DNA of 64,000 nt from Microbulbifer litoralis (GCF_023634065.1 NZ_JALKCV010000018.1:26349-90348); one strand, 5' to 3'; counted from the first letter of the stretch, positions 50,170-59,576 are shown. Notes: generated by a model from the letters alone, not told the origin. Numbers and translations: made by a program.

Positions 50170-50202
50170 TTGTCCTGTAAATTAATAAGTCATACAATAA
50201 TA
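50170..50202 (+). promoter_or_regulatory. Promoter and candidate operator of the pentose-oxidation operon
   Basis: A -35-like TTGTCC (50170-50175) and a -10-like TACAAT (50193-50198) are 17 bases apart. The -10 box is the first part of TACAATAATA (50193-50202), the same motif found at three other promoters of this locus. The site extends as CATACAATAATAGTTATG, an imperfect dyad. The start of transcription would be near 50205, shortly before ATG 50232. Confidence 0.6.
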
Positions 50203-50231
50203 GTTATGAGAGAATAAATGGGGTTCTAATA

Positions 50232-51971
50232 ATGGCCAGTGAAGATAAGAAAAAATCGGTTTTGCGGTCGGCCAATTGGTTCGGGACGCGTGACAAGAAC
50301 GGGTTCATGTACCGCAGCTGGATGAAGAATCAGGGTATTCCCGATCACCACTTCGATGGCAAACCGGTTATCGGTATCTGCAATACCTGGTCAGAACTGA
50401 CCCCCTGTAACGCACATTTCCGCAAGATCGCCGAGCACGTCAAGAACGGCATCCGCGAAGCCGGCGGCGTGCCGGTGGAATTCCCGGTCTTTTCCAACGG
50501 CGAATCCAACCTGCGCCCCACGGCCATGCTGACCCGCAACCTGGCCTCCATGGATGTGGAAGAGGCGATCCGCGGCAACCCGATCGACGGCGTGGTGCTG
50601 CTGGTGGGCTGCGACAAGACCACCCCGGCACTGCTGATGGGGGCCGCCAGCTGCAACCTGCCCTCCATCGTGGTCACCGGTGGCCCGATGCTGAACGGCA
50701 AGCACAAGGGCCGGGATGTGGGCTCCGGCACACTCGTGTGGCAGGCGCACGAGGAGTACAAGGCCGGCAATATCTCCCTGCACGAATTCCTCAGCGCGGA
50801 GGGCAGCATGTCCCGTTCCGCCGGTACCTGCAACACCATGGGTACCGCTTCCACCATGGCCTGCATGGCCGAATCCCTGGGTACCAGCCTGCCGCACAAT
50901 GCCGCCATCCCGGCGGTGGACTCGCGCCGCTACACCCTGGCGCACATGTCCGGCATGCGCATCGTGGACATGGTGCACGAGGACCTGACCCTGTCGAAGG
51001 TGCTCACCAAGGAGGCCTTCCACAACGCCATCCGCACCAATGCGGCTATCGGCGGTTCCACCAATGCGGTGATTCACCTGAAGGCCATCGCCGGCCGTAT
51101 CGGCGTCGACCTGAGCCTGGACGACTGGTCCGAGGGCCGCGAAGTGCCCACCGTGGTCAACCTGCAGCCTTCCGGCGAGTACCTGATGGAAGAATTCTAC
51201 TACTCTGGCGGCCTGCCGGCCGTGCTGCGCCGCCTGGGCGAGGCGGACAAGCTGAACCGCGACGTATTGACGGTCAACGGCAAGACCCTCTGGGAAAATG
51301 TGCAGGATGCCCCCTGTTACAACGACGATGTCATCCGCACCCTGGACAATTCGCTGGTGGAAAGCGGCGGTATCTGTATCCTCAAGGGCAACCTGGCGCC
51401 GCGCGGCGCGGTGCTGAAACCGTCCGCGGCCAGCGCCGAGCTGATGAACCACCGCGGCCGCGCGGTGGTGTTCGAGGACTTCGACCACTACAAGAAACGC
51501 ATAGTCGATCCGGACCTGGATATCGATGAAACCTGCGTGATGGTGCTGAAAAACTGCGGTCCCAAGGGCTACCCGGGCATGGCCGAAGTGGGCAATATGG
51601 GCCTGCCGCCGAAGCTGCTGAAAAAGGGCGTCAAGGACATGGTGCGTATCTCCGACGCGCGCATGAGCGGCACCGCGTTTGGTACAGTCGTATTGCATGT
51701 GGCCCCGGAAGCGATGGAGCTGGGCCCGCTGGCAGCGGTGCGCGACGGCGACATGATCCACCTGGATGCGGAAGGCGGCATCCTGAACCTGGAGATCCCC
51801 GACGAGGAACTGGCTTCGCGCCTCGAGTCACTGAAGAAAAACCACGTGATCGCCTCTACCGGCGGCTACCTGGAAATATACCGCGAGCGGGTGCTGCAGG
51901 CGGACGAGGGCTGTGACTTCGACTTCCTGGTGGGCTGTCGCGGCGCCGAGGTGCCGCGCCACTCGCACTGA
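50232..51971 (+). CDS. IlvD/Edd-family sugar-acid dehydratase (probable L-arabonate dehydratase)
   Basis: A 579-residue [Fe-S] dehydratase. Cluster-binding cysteines are expected in ICNTWSELTPCNAHF, LVGCDKTTPA and GTCNTMGTAS; SDARMSGTAFGTVVLHV is the C-terminal catalytic segment. Length and motifs fit the L-arabonate/D-xylonate branch rather than dihydroxy-acid dehydratase IlvD. It turns L-arabonate (or D-xylonate) into the 2-keto-3-deoxy acid. It is the first gene of the run with SDR dehydrogenase, semialdehyde dehydrogenase, mutarotase, ABC transporter and lactonase, with the motif-bearing promoter in front. L-arabonate is preferred by inference from the arabinofuranosidases and AraD1. Confidence 0.87.
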   Translation: MASEDKKKSVLRSANWFGTRDKNGFMYRSWMKNQGIPDHHFDGKPVIGICNTWSELTPCNAHFRKIAEHVKNGIREAGGVPVEFPVFSNGESNLRPTAMLTRNLASMDVEEAIRGNPIDGVVLLVGCDKTTPALLMGAASCNLPSIVVTGGPMLNGKHKGRDVGSGTLVWQAHEEYKAGNISLHEFLSAEGSMSRSAGTCNTMGTASTMACMAESLGTSLPHNAAIPAVDSRRYTLAHMSGMRIVDMVHEDLTLSKVLTKEAFHNAIRTNAAIGGSTNAVIHLKAIAGRIGVDLSLDDWSEGREVPTVVNLQPSGEYLMEEFYYSGGLPAVLRRLGEADKLNRDVLTVNGKTLWENVQDAPCYNDDVIRTLDNSLVESGGICILKGNLAPRGAVLKPSAASAELMNHRGRAVVFEDFDHYKKRIVDPDLDIDETCVMVLKNCGPKGYPGMAEVGNMGLPPKLLKKGVKDMVRISDARMSGTAFGTVVLHVAPEAMELGPLAAVRDGDMIHLDAEGGILNLEIPDEELASRLESLKKNHVIASTGGYLEIYRERVLQADEGCDFDFLVGCRGAEVPRHSH

Positions 51972-51990
51972 GCGAAATCCGCCCGGCTCT

Positions 51991-52060
51991 GTAGGAGCCC
52001 GCCCCGCAGGCGAAAGGCTACGGAGTCGTGCGCGTTTCGCCTGCAGGGCAGGCTCCTGCA
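51991..52060. repeat. REP-like inverted repeat
   Basis: GTAGGAGCCCGCCCCGCAGG (51991 onward) and its inverted partner TTCGCCTGCAGGGCAGGCTC (to 52060) form a long imperfect hairpin between the dehydratase and SDR genes. The same GTAGGAGCC...GCAGGCGAA theme recurs at 61471 and 61637. Confidence 0.7.
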
Positions 52061-52111
52061 AGGCGGGGCTTGCAGCACGATCAGCAGTATTAAAGAACAC
52101 AAGAGCGAGCG

Positions 52112-52891
52112 ATGAACCTGACCAACCAATACCCCAGCCTGAACGGCAAAACCGTATTTGTATCCGGCGGCGGCTCCGGCATCGGCGCCAGCCTGGTGGA
52201 GGCGTTTTTCCAGCAGGGCGCAAAGGTCGCTTTCCTGGACATCCAGCGGGAGACATCCGAGGCGCTGGTTGAGCGGCTGCGCAGTGAGAAACCGCAGGAC
52301 TCCGCCGCGCAGGTGAATTTCTACCAGTGCGACCTGACGGATATCGACAGCCTGCGCGCCACCATCGCCCGGGCCGCCGAAGAACTGGGCCCGATCTCGG
52401 TCCTGGTCAACAACGCCGCCAACGACCTGCGCCACGACTTCCGCGATGTCACGCCGGAAGAGTGGGACAGGCACACCGCCGTCAACATGCGCCACCAGTT
52501 CTTCGCCGCCCAGGCGGTGTACCCCTACATGAAAGAGCAGGGTGCTGGTTCCATCATCAATTTCGGTTCCATGAGCTGGCACGCGGCCCAGGGCGGCATG
52601 CCCGGCTACACCAGTTCCAAGGCCGCCATCGAGGGCCTGACCCGCGGCCTGGCGCGGGACATGGGGCCGGACAGGATCCGCGTGAATACCCTGGTGCCCG
52701 GCTGGGTCATGACCGAAAAACAGCTGACCCACTGGGTGACCGAGGACACGCAGAAGGATATCGAACGCAACCAGTGCCTGAACGACCGCCTGATGCCGGA
52801 GAGCATCGCCGCCATGGCACTGTTCCTGGCCTCCGACGACAGCGCCATGTGCACCGCCCAGAACTTTATCGTCGACGGCGGCTGGATCTGA
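52112..52891 (+). CDS. SDR sugar 1-dehydrogenase (pentose dehydrogenase)
   Basis: A 259-residue short-chain dehydrogenase. NAD(P) site GGGSGIG near residue 19, VLVNNAAND, catalytic Ser in FGSMSW, and YTSSK supplying Tyr and Lys. The pattern YPSLNGKTVFVSGGGSGIGA and the segment NMRHQFFAAQAV closely follow D-xylose dehydrogenase XylB of Caulobacter. It would oxidise the pentose to its lactone, the first step of the oxidative route. The lactonase is encoded at the end of the same gene run. Whether L-arabinose, D-xylose or both are used is not decided by sequence. Confidence 0.87.
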   Translation: MNLTNQYPSLNGKTVFVSGGGSGIGASLVEAFFQQGAKVAFLDIQRETSEALVERLRSEKPQDSAAQVNFYQCDLTDIDSLRATIARAAEELGPISVLVNNAANDLRHDFRDVTPEEWDRHTAVNMRHQFFAAQAVYPYMKEQGAGSIINFGSMSWHAAQGGMPGYTSSKAAIEGLTRGLARDMGPDRIRVNTLVPGWVMTEKQLTHWVTEDTQKDIERNQCLNDRLMPESIAAMALFLASDDSAMCTAQNFIVDGGWI

Positions 52892-53059
52892 TTTGAGTGA
52901 CACAACGCGCTGGTAGCGTTAACATTTTTGCGCCGGGTCGCCTGGAGCATCCTTTCGACCCCGGTTCTGAACCGTATTTCCCCGGCAATTGCCGGGAGAT
53001 ACGGCCCGATACCCGCAATTCACGTACCGACAAGGTAACGAACACCAAGGAGACGCAAT

Positions 53060-54652
53060 ATGCCGCTTACAGGTAAACAACTGATCGCCGGCAAATGGCT
53101 CGACGGCCGCGCCGACACCTTCCACGGCGTCAACCCGGCCAGCGGCGAGAACCTCGAACCGGCGTTCACCTGCGCCGATGAATTCCAGGTGGCAGAGGCC
53201 GTCAACGCCGCCACCGAATGCTTTACTAAATTCGCCAACACCTCGCCGCTCGAGCGCGCCGAGTTCCTGAACGCCTGCGCCGACGAGATCATGGCGCTGG
53301 GCGACGAACTGCTGGAACGCGTCTCCGCCGAGACCGGCTACCCGCGCGCCCGCGCCGAGGGCGAGCGCGGCCGTACCTGCGGCCAGCTGCGCCTGTTCGC
53401 CGACTGGATCGTCAAGGGCGAATACCTGGACGCACGCATCGACACCGCGCTGCCGGATCGCCAGCCGATGCCGCGCCCCGACCTGCGCAGCTTCAACCAG
53501 GCCCTGGGCCCGGTGGCCGTGTTCGGTGCCAGCAACTTCCCGCTGGCCTTCTCCGTCGCCGGTGGTGACACCGCGTCCGCCTTTGCCGCCGGTTGCCCGG
53601 TGATCGTCAAGGCGCACAACTCCCACCCGGGCACCAGCGAACTGGTGGCCCAGGCGCTGGCCAAGGCGGTCGAGAAATGCGGCCTGCCCGGCGGTGTCTT
53701 CTCCCTGATCCTGGGCTCCGGCCGCCGCGTCGGCGCCGAGCTGGTCAAGTCCGCGGGCATCAAGGCAGTCGGTTTCACCGGTTCCTTCTCCGGCGGTACC
53801 GCGCTGTTCAAGCTCGCCAACGAACGCCCGGAGCCGATTCCGGTGTTCGCCGAAATGGGCAGCATCAACCCGGTGGTGTTGTTGCCGGAAGCGCTGAAAG
53901 GTTCCGCCGAGGGCATCGCCGAAGGCTTTGTCGGCTCCCTGACCATGGGCACCGGCCAGTTCTGTGTGAACCCGGGCCTGGTACTGGCGGTGGAAGGCGA
54001 AGACCTGGACCGCTTTATCGGTGCCACCACTGAAGCGCTGTCCAAAGTCGGCGCCGGCGTCATGCTGAACAAGGCCACCATGCTGGGCTACCAGAGCGGC
54101 GGCGCCAAGCTGCGCGACCAGCAGGGTGTGGAAGAGGTCGCCGCCGGTGAAGCCACCGGCGACGAGGGCGGTTTCACCTGCCAGGCCAGTCTGCTGACCG
54201 TCAGCGGCAAGGACTTCCTGGAAAACGGCGAACTGCAGGAAGAAGTGTTCGGCCCCACCTCGCTGGTGGTGAAATGCCGTGATCGCGACGAACTGCTGCA
54301 GGCCGTCGCCGCGCTGCAGGGCCAGCTGACCGGCACCCTGCAGTGCACCGAGGGCGAGCTGGGCAGCTACGGCGACCTGGTCGAACTGCTGCGCCAGCGC
54401 GTGGGCCGCATCGTGGTCAATGGCTACCCCACCGGTGTGGAAGTGTGCCACTCCATGATGCACGGCGGTCCCTTCCCGGCGGCCACGGATGCGCGCTTCA
54501 CCTCCGTGGGCACCAAGGCCATCGAGCGCTTCCTGCGCCCGATCTGCTTCCAGAACTACCCGGAAAACCTGCTGCCGGAAGCGCTGAAAAACGATAACCC
54601 GCTGGGTATCGCGCGCCTGGTGAACGGGGAAAAGACCAGTGACACTGTCTGA
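53060..54652 (+). CDS. 2-oxoglutarate semialdehyde dehydrogenase (ALDH family)
   Basis: A 530-residue aldehyde dehydrogenase of the NADP-dependent alpha-ketoglutaric semialdehyde branch. The catalytic Cys is in TMGTGQFCVNPG, the general base Glu in VFAEMGSINPV, and the nucleotide site in GFTGSFSGG. It makes 2-oxoglutarate, the end product that enters the citric acid cycle. AAGGAGA precedes the ATG at good spacing. Its stop codon lies within the next gene (14-base overlap). Serves the same pathway as the flanking SDR and dehydratase. Confidence 0.93.
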   Translation: MPLTGKQLIAGKWLDGRADTFHGVNPASGENLEPAFTCADEFQVAEAVNAATECFTKFANTSPLERAEFLNACADEIMALGDELLERVSAETGYPRARAEGERGRTCGQLRLFADWIVKGEYLDARIDTALPDRQPMPRPDLRSFNQALGPVAVFGASNFPLAFSVAGGDTASAFAAGCPVIVKAHNSHPGTSELVAQALAKAVEKCGLPGGVFSLILGSGRRVGAELVKSAGIKAVGFTGSFSGGTALFKLANERPEPIPVFAEMGSINPVVLLPEALKGSAEGIAEGFVGSLTMGTGQFCVNPGLVLAVEGEDLDRFIGATTEALSKVGAGVMLNKATMLGYQSGGAKLRDQQGVEEVAAGEATGDEGGFTCQASLLTVSGKDFLENGELQEEVFGPTSLVVKCRDRDELLQAVAALQGQLTGTLQCTEGELGSYGDLVELLRQRVGRIVVNGYPTGVEVCHSMMHGGPFPAATDARFTSVGTKAIERFLRPICFQNYPENLLPEALKNDNPLGIARLVNGEKTSDTV

Positions 54653-55703
54653 ACTGGCCATGCCCCGCGGTATCGAGTCGGCGGCCCTGCCGGTCGCCGG
54701 CGCCGCGCCGCTGAACACGGTGACCCTGACGAATAGTCGGGGAACCCGTGTGCGCCTGTGCGAGCTGGGCGCCAGCCTGCTGTCTGTGGAGACCGAAGAC
54801 CGCTACGGCCAGCGGGACAATATCCTGCTGACCTACGCCGACCCACAGCACTGGCTGGACAACGGCTGGTATCTCGGCGTAACCGCCGGTCGCGTCGCCA
54901 ACCGCATCGGCGGGGCGCGCTTCCGCATCGGCGACACCGAATACCAACTGCCGGCCAACGATGGCCCCAACCACCTGCACGGTGGTCCCGAGGGCCTGAG
55001 TACCCGGCGCTGGCAACTGGTGCAGAGCGAATCCGGCGCGGCCGGCCAGTCGGTGACCTTCCGTTGCGAAAGTGCGGATGGCGACGGCGGCTATCCCGGC
55101 AACCTGGCCGTGGAGCTGACCTACCGCCTGGGCGAGGACGACACCCTCGCGCTCGAGTACCGCGCCAGCACGGACAGGGCCACGCCGGTGGCGCTGACCA
55201 ACCACTGCTACTGGAACCTGGCCGGGCGCGACGGCATCCTCGAGCACGAACTGGAAATCCACGCGCAGAAGCTGCTGGAGCTGGACGCGGAGCTGGTACC
55301 CACCGGCAAGCTGCAGGACGTGCAGGGCACACCGGTGGATTTCCGCAAGCGCAAGAAAATCGGCCGCGATATCGATGCCTGGCCCGGTGGTTACGACAAC
55401 TTCTGGGTCGTGGACGAAAGCGCGGACAAAGTGCTCAAACCGATCGCAGAACTCACCCACCCGGCCTCCGGCCGCAGTGTGAAAATCGTCTCCAGCGAGG
55501 CGGGAGTGCAGTTCTACAGCGGCAATTTCCTGGACGGCACCCGCAATCGCGAGGGCGGTTCACCGATACAACAATACGCCGGGCTCTGCCTGGAAACCCA
55601 CGGTTTCCCGGACGCGCCCAACCATGAGAATTTCCCGTCTGTGATCCTGCAGCCGGGCGAGGAATACCGGCAGACAACAATTTACGGTTTCTCTGCCGAA
55701 TAA
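54639..55703 (+). CDS. Aldose 1-epimerase (mutarotase)
   Basis: A 354-residue mutarotase of the GalM type: VTAGRVANRIGGARF, the histidine motif NDGPNHLHGG, NHCYWNL with the second histidine, and QFYSGNFLDG with the catalytic Glu near LETHGFPDAPNHENFPS. It interconverts anomers of aldoses, here presumably to feed the dehydrogenase with the right form. Start is GTG 54639 with GGGGA eight bases before; ATG 54660 is an alternative. The overlap with the dehydrogenase gene implies coupled translation. Hairpin repeats follow. Confidence 0.9.
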   Translation: MTLSELAMPRGIESAALPVAGAAPLNTVTLTNSRGTRVRLCELGASLLSVETEDRYGQRDNILLTYADPQHWLDNGWYLGVTAGRVANRIGGARFRIGDTEYQLPANDGPNHLHGGPEGLSTRRWQLVQSESGAAGQSVTFRCESADGDGGYPGNLAVELTYRLGEDDTLALEYRASTDRATPVALTNHCYWNLAGRDGILEHELEIHAQKLLELDAELVPTGKLQDVQGTPVDFRKRKKIGRDIDAWPGGYDNFWVVDESADKVLKPIAELTHPASGRSVKIVSSEAGVQFYSGNFLDGTRNREGGSPIQQYAGLCLETHGFPDAPNHENFPSVILQPGEEYRQTTIYGFSAE

Positions 55704-55705
55704 AA

Positions 55706-55777
55706 GTAGGGTGCGCACGGCGCACCCTACGACTACAGCTCCGAATCGTCATTCCGGCGCAGGCCGGAATCCAGAGA
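55706..55777. repeat. Two intergenic hairpin repeats
   Basis: A perfect 11-base inverted repeat GTAGGGTGCGC / GCGCACCCTAC (55706-55730; a decayed relative at 61529-61549) is followed by a TCATTCCGGCGCAGGCCGGA hairpin with AATCCAGAGA (55747-55777), which recurs at 58369-58399. Neither has a T run, so they are REP-type elements, not plain terminators. They may protect or separate transcript ends between the mutarotase and transporter genes. Confidence 0.75.
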
Positions 55778-55890
55778 GCGGGCCCGAAAACTGGATGTCG
55801 GCACTCTGTGTCGGATGGGCAAAAGAGCGAAGCAAAGTGCCCAAAAAAACAAAATAAATATAACCAGATCCTTGTGATGAGGAGAAGACC

Positions 55891-56838
55891 ATGAGAATCC
55901 CACCGATACTGACCGGTGCTCTCGCGCTGGCGCTCAGTTTCGCCCAGCCCGCCGCCGCCATCACCGTCGGCTTTGCCCAGGTCGGTTCCGAGAGTGGCTG
56001 GCGCACCAGCTTCAGTGAATCCGTCAAAGCGGAAGCCAAGCGCCGTGGCATCGAACTCAAATTCTCCGACGCACAACAGAAACAGGAAAACCAGATCAAG
56101 GCCGTGCGCAGCTTCGTGGCCCAACAGGTGGACGCCATCATGGTCGCCCCCGTTGTGGAAACCGGCTGGCGGCCGGTGCTGCGCGAGGCCAAGCGCGCGG
56201 GCATTCCGGTGGTCATCCTGGACCGCAATATCCGCGTCAGGGATCCCTCCATGTACCTGACCCGCATCGCCTCCAATTTCGTGGAGGAGGGCCGCCGCGC
56301 GGCCGAGTGGCTGATGGGGGAGACCGACGGCAACTGCAATATCCTCGAACTGCAGGGCACCGTCGGCGCCACTGCCGCCATCGACCGCATGAAAGGCTTC
56401 AAGGACGTCATCGGCGAATACCCGGACGCGACCATCGTGCGCAGCCAGACCGGCGAATTCACCCGCACCAAGGGCAAGGAAGTCATGGAGGCCATGCTCA
56501 AGGCCGAGGGCGGTGGTGAAGAGATCTGCGCGCTCTGGTCCCACAACGATGAAATGGCCATCGGCGCCATCCAGGCGATCCGCGAGGCCGGCCTGAAGCC
56601 GGGCGAGGATATCCTGGTGGTTTCCGTCGACGGCGTGCCGGATTACTTCAAGGCCATGGCCGAGGGCACGGCCAACGCCACCGTGGAACTGTCACCGCAC
56701 CTGGGCGCGCCCGCGTTCGATGTGATCGAGCGCTACCTGGGCGGCGACCGCGATATCGACAAGCAGATCACCACCACCGGCGATCTCTATACGCAGGAAA
56801 CCGCGGCGGAAGAATACAGAAAACGGACGGGTGGTTGA
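55891..56838 (+). CDS. Sugar ABC transporter, periplasmic binding protein (YtfQ-like)
   Basis: A 315-residue binding protein with signal peptide (LTGALALALSFAQPAAA). The mature start ITVGFAQVGSESGWRTSFSE is the hallmark of YtfQ, the galactofuranose-binding protein of E. coli; LDRNIRVRDPSMYLTRIASN and LWSHNDEMAIGAIQA line the sugar site. AGGAGA precedes the ATG. YtfQ-type systems bind furanose sugars; in an arabinoxylan locus the ligand may be L-arabinofuranose released by GH43 enzymes, which is inference. The ATPase gene starts one base after the stop. Confidence 0.9.
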   Translation: MRIPPILTGALALALSFAQPAAAITVGFAQVGSESGWRTSFSESVKAEAKRRGIELKFSDAQQKQENQIKAVRSFVAQQVDAIMVAPVVETGWRPVLREAKRAGIPVVILDRNIRVRDPSMYLTRIASNFVEEGRRAAEWLMGETDGNCNILELQGTVGATAAIDRMKGFKDVIGEYPDATIVRSQTGEFTRTKGKEVMEAMLKAEGGGEEICALWSHNDEMAIGAIQAIREAGLKPGEDILVVSVDGVPDYFKAMAEGTANATVELSPHLGAPAFDVIERYLGGDRDIDKQITTTGDLYTQETAAEEYRKRTGG

Positions 56839-56839
56839 T

Positions 56840-58330
56840 ATGAGCCTGTTGAAACTGAACAACATCGAAAAGCGCTATCCCGGCGTCAAGGCACTGGACG
56901 GTGTCGACTTCCAGCTGCGCGAAGGCGAGGTCCACGCACTGCTGGGCGAGAACGGCGCGGGCAAGTCCACCCTGGTCAAGGTCATGACCGGCGCGCTGCA
57001 AGGCGACGGCGGTTCCATGACCTACCGCGGCGAGCCGCTCAGGCTGAAGAGTACCGCCCAGGCGCAGTCCGTCGGTATCAGCACCGTCTACCAGGAAGTG
57101 AACCTGCTGCCGAATCTCAGTGTGGCGCAGAACCTGTACCTGGGGCGCGAGCCGAAAAAGTTCGGCCTGATCGACTGGAAGCGCATTCGCGAACAGTCCC
57201 GCGAAGTGCTGAAGCGCTTCGCCCTGGATATCGATGTCACCCAACCCCTGTCCAGCTACTCGGTGGCAATCCAGCAACTGGTGGCCATCGCCCGCGGCGT
57301 GGATATGTCGGCAAAAGTACTGGTGCTGGACGAGCCCACCGCAAGCCTGGATTCCGACGAGGTGGAGCAACTGTTCGGCGTGATGCGCGAACTGCGCGAC
57401 CAGGGCATCGGTATCGTGTTTATCACCCACTTCCTCGACCAGGTCTACGCCGTCAGCGACCGCATTACCGTACTGCGCAGCGGTTGCCTGGTGGGCGAGT
57501 TCGAAACCGCGAAACTGCCGCGCGAGGAACTGGTGGGGCATATGCTCGGCAAGGAGTTGCAGGCCCAGGCGCACCGCGCCCAGGAACGCGACGAGCGCGC
57601 CACCGGCGAACCGCTGCTGGAAATGGACCAAGTCGCGGTACGCGGCTCCCTGCAACCAACTTCAATGACCGTCAGGCGCGGCGAAGCCGTGGGCCTGGCG
57701 GGCCTGCTGGGCTCCGGCCGCTCGGAAGTCTGCCGCGCGGTGTTCGGTGTGGACAAAAAATCCTCAGGCAAACTGAAGTTCTCCGGCCGCGAACGCAGTT
57801 TCCGCAAGCCGGCCGAGGCCATCGAGGCGGGGCTGGCGCTGTGCCCCGAGGACCGCAAGGCCAGCGGTATCGTCGGCCCGCTGTCCATCCGCGAAAATAT
57901 CGCCCTGGCGGTACAGGCCCGCCGCGGCTGGTGGCGCCCCATGAGCCGCGCCGAGCAGCAGGAACTGGCGGACAGGTTTATTGCGGAACTGCAGATCGCC
58001 ACGCCGGATGCGGACAAACCCATCGAACAGTTGAGTGGCGGCAACCAGCAGAAAGTCATCCTGGCCCGCTGGCTGGCCACCAACCCGGAACTGCTGGTGC
58101 TGGACGAACCCACCCGCGGTGTCGATATCGGCGCGCACGCCGAGATCCTGAAACTGATCAAGAAACTCTGCGGCGAGGGCATGTCCCTGCTGGTCACCTC
58201 CTCCGAACTGGAAGAACTGGTGGCCTTCTCCGACCGCGTAGCCGTCATGCGCGACCGCAAAAAAGTGGCCGAAATCGAAGGCGAGGATATTTCCGAAAAC
58301 AACATCATGCAGGCCATCGCCGAAGCCTGA
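56840..58330 (+). CDS. Sugar ABC transporter, fused ATPase (YtfR-like)
   Basis: A 496-residue protein with two ATP-binding cassettes, as in RbsA, XylG and YtfR. First cassette: Walker A GENGAGKS near residue 36, signature SSYSVAIQQLVAIARG, Walker B VLVLDEPTASLD. Second cassette: degenerate Walker A GLLGSGRSE, signature QLSGGNQQKVILARW, Walker B LLVLDEPTRGVD. I start at ATG 56840, which leaves one base after the stop of the binding protein; GTG 56831 overlaps that gene and is less likely. It drives the two permeases that follow. Confidence 0.93.
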   Translation: MSLLKLNNIEKRYPGVKALDGVDFQLREGEVHALLGENGAGKSTLVKVMTGALQGDGGSMTYRGEPLRLKSTAQAQSVGISTVYQEVNLLPNLSVAQNLYLGREPKKFGLIDWKRIREQSREVLKRFALDIDVTQPLSSYSVAIQQLVAIARGVDMSAKVLVLDEPTASLDSDEVEQLFGVMRELRDQGIGIVFITHFLDQVYAVSDRITVLRSGCLVGEFETAKLPREELVGHMLGKELQAQAHRAQERDERATGEPLLEMDQVAVRGSLQPTSMTVRRGEAVGLAGLLGSGRSEVCRAVFGVDKKSSGKLKFSGRERSFRKPAEAIEAGLALCPEDRKASGIVGPLSIRENIALAVQARRGWWRPMSRAEQQELADRFIAELQIATPDADKPIEQLSGGNQQKVILARWLATNPELLVLDEPTRGVDIGAHAEILKLIKKLCGEGMSLLVTSSELEELVAFSDRVAVMRDRKKVAEIEGEDISENNIMQAIAEA

Positions 58331-58368
58331 ACGCCCCCTGGGTGCGCGGATCTCCTACACCCACCTCT

Positions 58369-58399
58369 CGTCATTCCGGCGAATGCCGGAATCCAGAGA
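58369..58399. repeat. REP-like hairpin
   Basis: CGTCATTCCGGCGAATGCCG then GAATCCAGAGA. Copy of the repeat at 55747-55777, differing at a few loop bases. It lies in the 154-base gap between ATPase and first permease genes. Confidence 0.75.
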
Positions 58400-58484
58400 A
58401 AAGGGCACCGTACCCAAAGCCGGCACAAACAAAAAACAGATCAACCAGAACAAAAGCGAAACCAAACAATAAAAGAGGCGAGAT

Positions 58485-59576
58485 GTGAACAACCTACAAC
58501 CCGCTGCCGCCAAAGAGCAGCCAGTTTCGCCGGCCGGGCCGCGCGGCTTGTTGCCGCCGCTCAACGGCCGCTACCTCTGGCCGCTGCTGGGCCTGGTCCT
58601 GCTGCTGGCCATTAACCTGGTACTGGCCCCCGAGTTCTTCCAGATCAAAATCGTCGACGGCCGCCTCTACGGCAGCCTGATCGATGTGCTGAACCGCAGC
58701 GCCCCGGTGGCACTGCTGGCCATCGGTATGACACTGGTGATCGCCACCGGCGGTATCGACCTGTCCGTGGGCGCCACCATGGCCATCGCCGGCGCCGTCT
58801 GCGCCAATATGCTGGTCGGCGGCGTGGACAGTATTTTTCTTATCGTCGCCGGCGGTATGGCTATCGGTATCCTGATCGGCGCCGTCAACGGTAGCCTGGT
58901 CAGTTTCCTCGGTATCCAGCCCATCGTCGCCACGCTGATCCTGATGGTTGCCGGCCGCGGGATCGCCCAGCTGATCAATTCCGGCCAGATCGTCACCTTC
59001 CAGAACGAAGCCTTCACCTTTATCGGCACCGGTTCCGTACTCGGCGTGCCTTTCCCGATCGTACTGGTGCTGATCGTGTTCGCCGCCGTGCAACTGCTGA
59101 TGCGCAAGACCGCGCTGGGCCTGTTCGTGGAATCCGTGGGCTGCAATGCCGGCGCCAGCCACTACCTGGGCGTGAACGCGCGCGCGGTAAAAATGATGGT
59201 CTACTGCATCGCCGGCCTGTGTGCGGCCTTTGCCGGCATGATCGCCGCGGCGGATATCCAGGGCTCCGATGCCAACAACGCCGGCCTGTGGCTGGAACTG
59301 GACGCCATCCTGGCCGTGGTGATCGGCGGCGCTTCGCTGATGGGCGGGCGCTTCTCGCTGGTGCTGTCGCTGGTGGGGGTACTGATCATCCAGTGCCTGA
59401 GCACCACCATCATCATGAGCGGCGTGCCGCCCAAATATAACCTGGTGATCAAGGCGCTGGTGGTGATCTTCGTTCTGCTGCTGCAGAGCCCGCGCTTCCA
59501 GGCGCAGATCGGTGCGCTGATTGCACTGGCCAGGTCCAGGAACAACAAGTCCGTCGGGGAGAGGGCAGAAGCATGA
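58485..59576 (+). CDS. Sugar ABC transporter permease (YtfT-like)
   Basis: A 363-residue permease with about nine to ten hydrophobic segments. GMTLVIATGGIDLSVGATMA is the family loop at about 83-102, and VIGGASLMGGRFS is the conserved late motif that contacts the ATPase. It starts at GTG, with AAGAGGCGAGAT in front; the ATG two bases earlier is out of frame. Its stop overlaps the second permease start (ATGA). Two distinct permeases in tandem after a fused ATPase is the ytfQRT-yjfF layout. Confidence 0.92.
   Translation: MNNLQPAAAKEQPVSPAGPRGLLPPLNGRYLWPLLGLVLLLAINLVLAPEFFQIKIVDGRLYGSLIDVLNRSAPVALLAIGMTLVIATGGIDLSVGATMAIAGAVCANMLVGGVDSIFLIVAGGMAIGILIGAVNGSLVSFLGIQPIVATLILMVAGRGIAQLINSGQIVTFQNEAFTFIGTGSVLGVPFPIVLVLIVFAAVQLLMRKTALGLFVESVGCNAGASHYLGVNARAVKMMVYCIAGLCAAFAGMIAAADIQGSDANNAGLWLELDAILAVVIGGASLMGGRFSLVLSLVGVLIIQCLSTTIIMSGVPPKYNLVIKALVVIFVLLLQSPRFQAQIGALIALARSRNNKSVGERAEA

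Noticed and set aside
50232..51971. Dihydroxy-acid dehydratase (ilvD) or phosphogluconate dehydratase (edd)
   Set aside because: Length, motif spacing and the surrounding sugar-oxidation genes fit the arabonate/xylonate branch better.
52919..54718. A 599-codon minus-strand frame opposite the semialdehyde dehydrogenase gene
   Set aside because: Compositional shadow; the plus strand has all ALDH catalytic motifs.
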